Shown here one piece after another: positions 6,213-7,969 of a DNA stretch of 7,969 bases. The DNA lies in the NCBI GenBank assembly GCA_005878635.1, contig VBLS01000183.1, positions 1-7,969 of the forward strand, read 5' to 3'. The stretch is from Methanobacteriota archaeon. GTDB lineage: Archaea; Thermoplasmatota; Thermoplasmata; RBG-16-68-12. A program made the translations under genes and the position numbers. The notes under the pieces are model-generated. The model worked only from the letters and a program-made list of their open reading frames with translations, searched no databases and was not told the origin of the DNA. The first letter of the stretch is position 1. Each line of letters begins with the position of its first letter.

Positions 6213-6422
6213 ATGGACGTGACCGCCGACATCCCCGGGATGATCGTGAAGGTCAAGGTGAAAGCCGGGGATTCCGTCCATCCGGGCGACGTCCTCCTCG
6301 TCATGGAGGCGATGAAGATGGAAATGGAAGTGCCGGCTCCCGGAGGCGGGCGGGTCGCTTCGGTCCTGGTGAAGGAGAACGATGTCGTCCAGGCCGGGCA
6401 GGTCCTTGTGACCCTCCGTTGA
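6213..6422 (+). CDS. Biotin carboxyl carrier protein, minimal 69-residue form
   Basis: This is a stand-alone biotinyl domain. The biotin site VMEAMKMEME at 30-39 has K35 in the canonical AMKM context. On each side are the two half-barrel repeats, starting at ADIPGMIVKVKVKAGDSV and at VPAPGGGRVASVLVKENDVV. E. coli AccB has about 156 residues with an N-terminal extension and a Pro/Ala linker; here only the domain remains, as in small carrier subunits of split carboxylases. It is the last gene of the KipI-KipA-PxpA operon, 19 bp after pxpA. It should carry CO2 from the biotin carboxylase encoded at 1132-2472 to the KipI/KipA pair. A lipoyl domain is unlikely given the AMKM motif and the neighbours. 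A biotin ligase must be encoded elsewhere. Confidence 0.94.
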   Translation: MDVTADIPGMIVKVKVKAGDSVHPGDVLLVMEAMKMEMEVPAPGGGRVASVLVKENDVVQAGQVLVTLR

Positions 6423-6428
6423 ATACCT

Positions 6429-6485
6429 TTCGATTCTTCGACACGTTTGTTGTCGTTCCGTGAACAAAATTCGCCCCGAATCGAA
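6429..6485. repeat. 8-bp inverted repeat in the 138-bp intergenic gap
   Basis: TTCGATTC at 6429-6436 and GAATCGAA at 6478-6485 are exact reverse complements, 41 bp apart. They lie between the carrier protein gene and the TATA box of the importer unit. The pair could be a split operator for a dimeric regulator or chance; the distance makes a terminator hairpin unlikely, and no T-run follows. Confidence 0.3.
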
Positions 6486-6508
6486 CGCACCGCGACCGGG
6501 AGAGAACC

Positions 6509-6517
6509 CTTAAATAT
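6509..6517 (+). promoter_or_regulatory. TATA box of the ABC importer unit
   Basis: CTTAAATAT is the best TATA box in the window. Its centre at about 6513 predicts transcription from about 6540 and a leader of about 20 nt before ATG 6561. It lies inside the longest open frame (which could begin at 6447), which argues that translation really starts at 6561. Confidence 0.6.
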
Positions 6518-6560
6518 CGTCGGTCCGATTTGGAAACCGACACCGTTACGGGTGGGGGCT

Positions 6561-7796
6561 ATGGAGGAGAAGCCGCAGGGCCAGCAGGCTGTGTCTGAAG
6601 GACGTGGGGTCTCCCGACGGACGTTCATGAAATACGTCGGCGTTGGTGCCGTTGTTGCCGCGGGGGTGGGCGTCGGGGCGTACGCCTATCTGAATCGTCC
6701 GAGCGGGGTCAGTACGGCACCGCTCCAGTGGTGGGGCATCGGCACGGGCAATCCGGAGCGATGGGATGGCCTGAATGACCCCGGCGGCGACGTCGTCTTC
6801 ACGGAGGCTCCCTGGGACCCGGTCCCCGTCCTGAACAAGATGAAGGCGGATGGCCGGAACGCGTACGACGTCATCTCGAACGCCGGGACGCTCGACGATC
6901 CGTTGTTCGCCGACGGCTCGATCGTCGACTTCGATCCGGAGACGCTCCCGAGCTGGAGCAAGATCTATCCGGAACTCCGGACGAACAACCCGACGATCAC
7001 CGTCGCATCGACGGGCCAGATCGTCGGTGTGCCGATCGTTCAGAACGGCGACTCGGTTGCGATGTTGGTCGACGACTTGTGGCCTGGTACGGGCAAGGGC
7101 CAAGGGATCGACAGCTACGGCCTGCTCTTCGATTCCCTGACGACGGGCAAGTCCTCGATGGAACAGTCCTGGGCGTGCGCCATCTACAAGGTGGCCAACT
7201 ATCTGGGTTGGAACCACTTGCAGACCATCCAGGACCCCGCTTCGCTCACCACGGACGACCTGAACACGATCAAGACCTTCATGCTGAAACAGAAGACGGC
7301 GGGACAGTTCAAGGTCTTCTGGGAAGGCTGGAACACCGCGGTGAGCCTGCTCGCGAACAAGGACGTCCTCGCGATGGACACCTGGGAGCCGGTCGTGTTC
7401 GCCTTGAGGACCCAAGACCCTCCGATCAACGCGGTCTACATGGCGCCGAAGGAAGGCTACTACCTCTGGAACATCCCGATCTACATGACGCCGAAAGGCC
7501 AGAGCCAGACGAAGGACCGTTGCATGCACCTGTCCCAGTGGACCTTGGAAGGCTGGTATGGGGCGCGCATCACGACGATCCGGGGCTATCTCACGGCGAC
7601 GCCCGATGCGATCCAGTACGCGCAGGACAACCCGGACGCGGGTGGCACGAGTGGCGGACCCTACGATGCGGCCTTCATCCAGTCGCGCCACACGTTGGTC
7701 AAGCAGAAGTTCTCCGACGGCGTGAGCGTTTACGGCAACCAGGCCCCGCCGAACATCCAGGAATACCAGGACACATGGACCCAGGTGACGAGCTAG
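6561..7796 (+). CDS. Tat-exported extracellular solute-binding protein, PotD-like (ABC importer)
   Basis: The 411-residue protein is the binding component of an ABC importer of the family 1 (PotD/spermidine-putrescine-like) type. Its N terminus has a twin-arginine signal, S18-R19-R20-T21-F22-M23-K24, then a hydrophobic run to about residue 43. No lipobox Cys is seen, so it is either cleaved near AYA or stays anchored by this segment. The rest has PotD-like elements: YDVISNAG near residue 100, GQIVGVPIVQNGDS near 155, DVLAMDTWEPVVFAL near 270, and a PKEGYYLW strand at 296-303 as in PKEGG-type motifs. ATG 6561 is chosen over the frame's first codon at 6447 because a TATA box lies between them. 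A permease gene follows after 25 bp. PotD relatives bind polyamines and other small organics, so the ligand is unknown; its position suggests it feeds the carboxylase-hydrolase cluster. Confidence 0.87.
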   Translation: MEEKPQGQQAVSEGRGVSRRTFMKYVGVGAVVAAGVGVGAYAYLNRPSGVSTAPLQWWGIGTGNPERWDGLNDPGGDVVFTEAPWDPVPVLNKMKADGRNAYDVISNAGTLDDPLFADGSIVDFDPETLPSWSKIYPELRTNNPTITVASTGQIVGVPIVQNGDSVAMLVDDLWPGTGKGQGIDSYGLLFDSLTTGKSSMEQSWACAIYKVANYLGWNHLQTIQDPASLTTDDLNTIKTFMLKQKTAGQFKVFWEGWNTAVSLLANKDVLAMDTWEPVVFALRTQDPPINAVYMAPKEGYYLWNIPIYMTPKGQSQTKDRCMHLSQWTLEGWYGARITTIRGYLTATPDAIQYAQDNPDAGGTSGGPYDAAFIQSRHTLVKQKFSDGVSVYGNQAPPNIQEYQDTWTQVTS

Positions 7797-7821
7797 GGAC
7801 GGCCGGCGGCTGAGGGATCGG

Positions 7822-7969
7822 ATGGCGTCCAGGAGACCGTCAGGACCCTTCGACCAACTGGCAGAATACTTCGCGGACCACCCCCGCGCGCTGTTGTCCC
7901 TCCAGATCGTGCCCCCCCTCGTGTTCGTCTTTTTCTTCGTCTTCGTCCCCCTGGCGTCAATCTTCGCCT
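7822..7969 (+). CDS. ABC transporter permease, 5' part only
   Basis: A frame opens at ATG 7822, 25 bp after the binding protein gene, and runs off the window after 49 codons without a stop. A polar start (MASRRPSGPFDQL) is followed by a strongly hydrophobic segment, IVPPLVFVFFFVFVPLASIFA at residues 29-49. The proline-framed pattern is typical of the first helix of PotB/PotC-like permeases. GAGGGATC just upstream may serve as ribosome site. The call rests on this helix and on gene order, since the permease signature region lies beyond the edge. Confidence 0.7.
   Translation, partial: MASRRPSGPFDQLAEYFADHPRALLSLQIVPPLVFVFFFVFVPLASIFA

Noticed and set aside
6442..6468. Possible pseudoknot: CACG/CGTG and TTTGTT/AACAAA arms interleaved
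   Set aside because: The interleaved stems have no connecting loop bases where these are needed, and the arms are short and probably chance.
6447..6560. Start of the binding protein at 6447
   Set aside because: A TATA box at 6509-6517 falls inside it, and the added 38 residues would displace the Tat signal from the N terminus.

Overview
The window looks archaeal, most likely a high-GC member of the Thermoplasmatota. The evidence is the promoter style: TATA-like A/T boxes stand about 25-30 bp before several starts (TTAAAT-type boxes at 1111-1116 on the minus strand and at 6509-6517, ATAAATA at 3484-3490). Two divergent genes look leaderless. GTG and TTG starts are used, ribosome binding sites match the GGAGG/GGTGA end of 16S rRNA, and the solute-binding protein carries a Tat signal. 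The phylum is an inference; the sequence shows no rRNA.

Layout. 1-357 (+) is the 3' part of an Lrp/AsnC-type regulator. It converges, with a 3-bp gap, on a minus-strand pair: biotin carboxylase (accC, 1132-2472) followed by a biotin transporter S component (bioY, 361-1077). A 94-bp divergent promoter region (2473-2566) leads to a membrane-anchored copper protein of the cupredoxin family (2567-3481, +). A new promoter then starts a tight four-gene operon: pxpB/KipI-type (3563-4438), pxpC/KipA-type (4440-5423), pxpA/LamB-YcsF-type (5429-6193) and a 69-residue biotin carboxyl carrier protein (6213-6422). After 138 bp with its own TATA box comes an ABC importer unit: a Tat-exported PotD-like binding protein (6561-7796) and the start of a permease (7822 to the window edge).

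How the genes fit together. Biotin carboxylase, the carrier protein and the KipI+KipA pair are exactly the parts that are fused in one chain in urea carboxylase, where KipI/KipA-like domains form the carboxyltransferase. Here they are separate genes, joined by pxpA and by a biotin uptake protein. Both KipI and KipA look more like the urea-carboxylase domains than like the ordinary short PxpB/PxpC of bacterial 5-oxoprolinase, and the biotin carboxylase shares the GGGGIGM loop with that family. My reading is a split, biotin-dependent N-carboxylase/hydrolase that acts on an amide, lactam or related nitrogen compound, perhaps supplied by the adjacent importer. The substrate cannot be read from sequence. 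5-oxoproline, a urea or guanidine relative, or another lactam are all open. No allophanate hydrolase and no biotin ligase lie in the window. No mobile elements, CRISPR, tRNA or rRNA were seen, and no gap between genes exceeds 138 bp.
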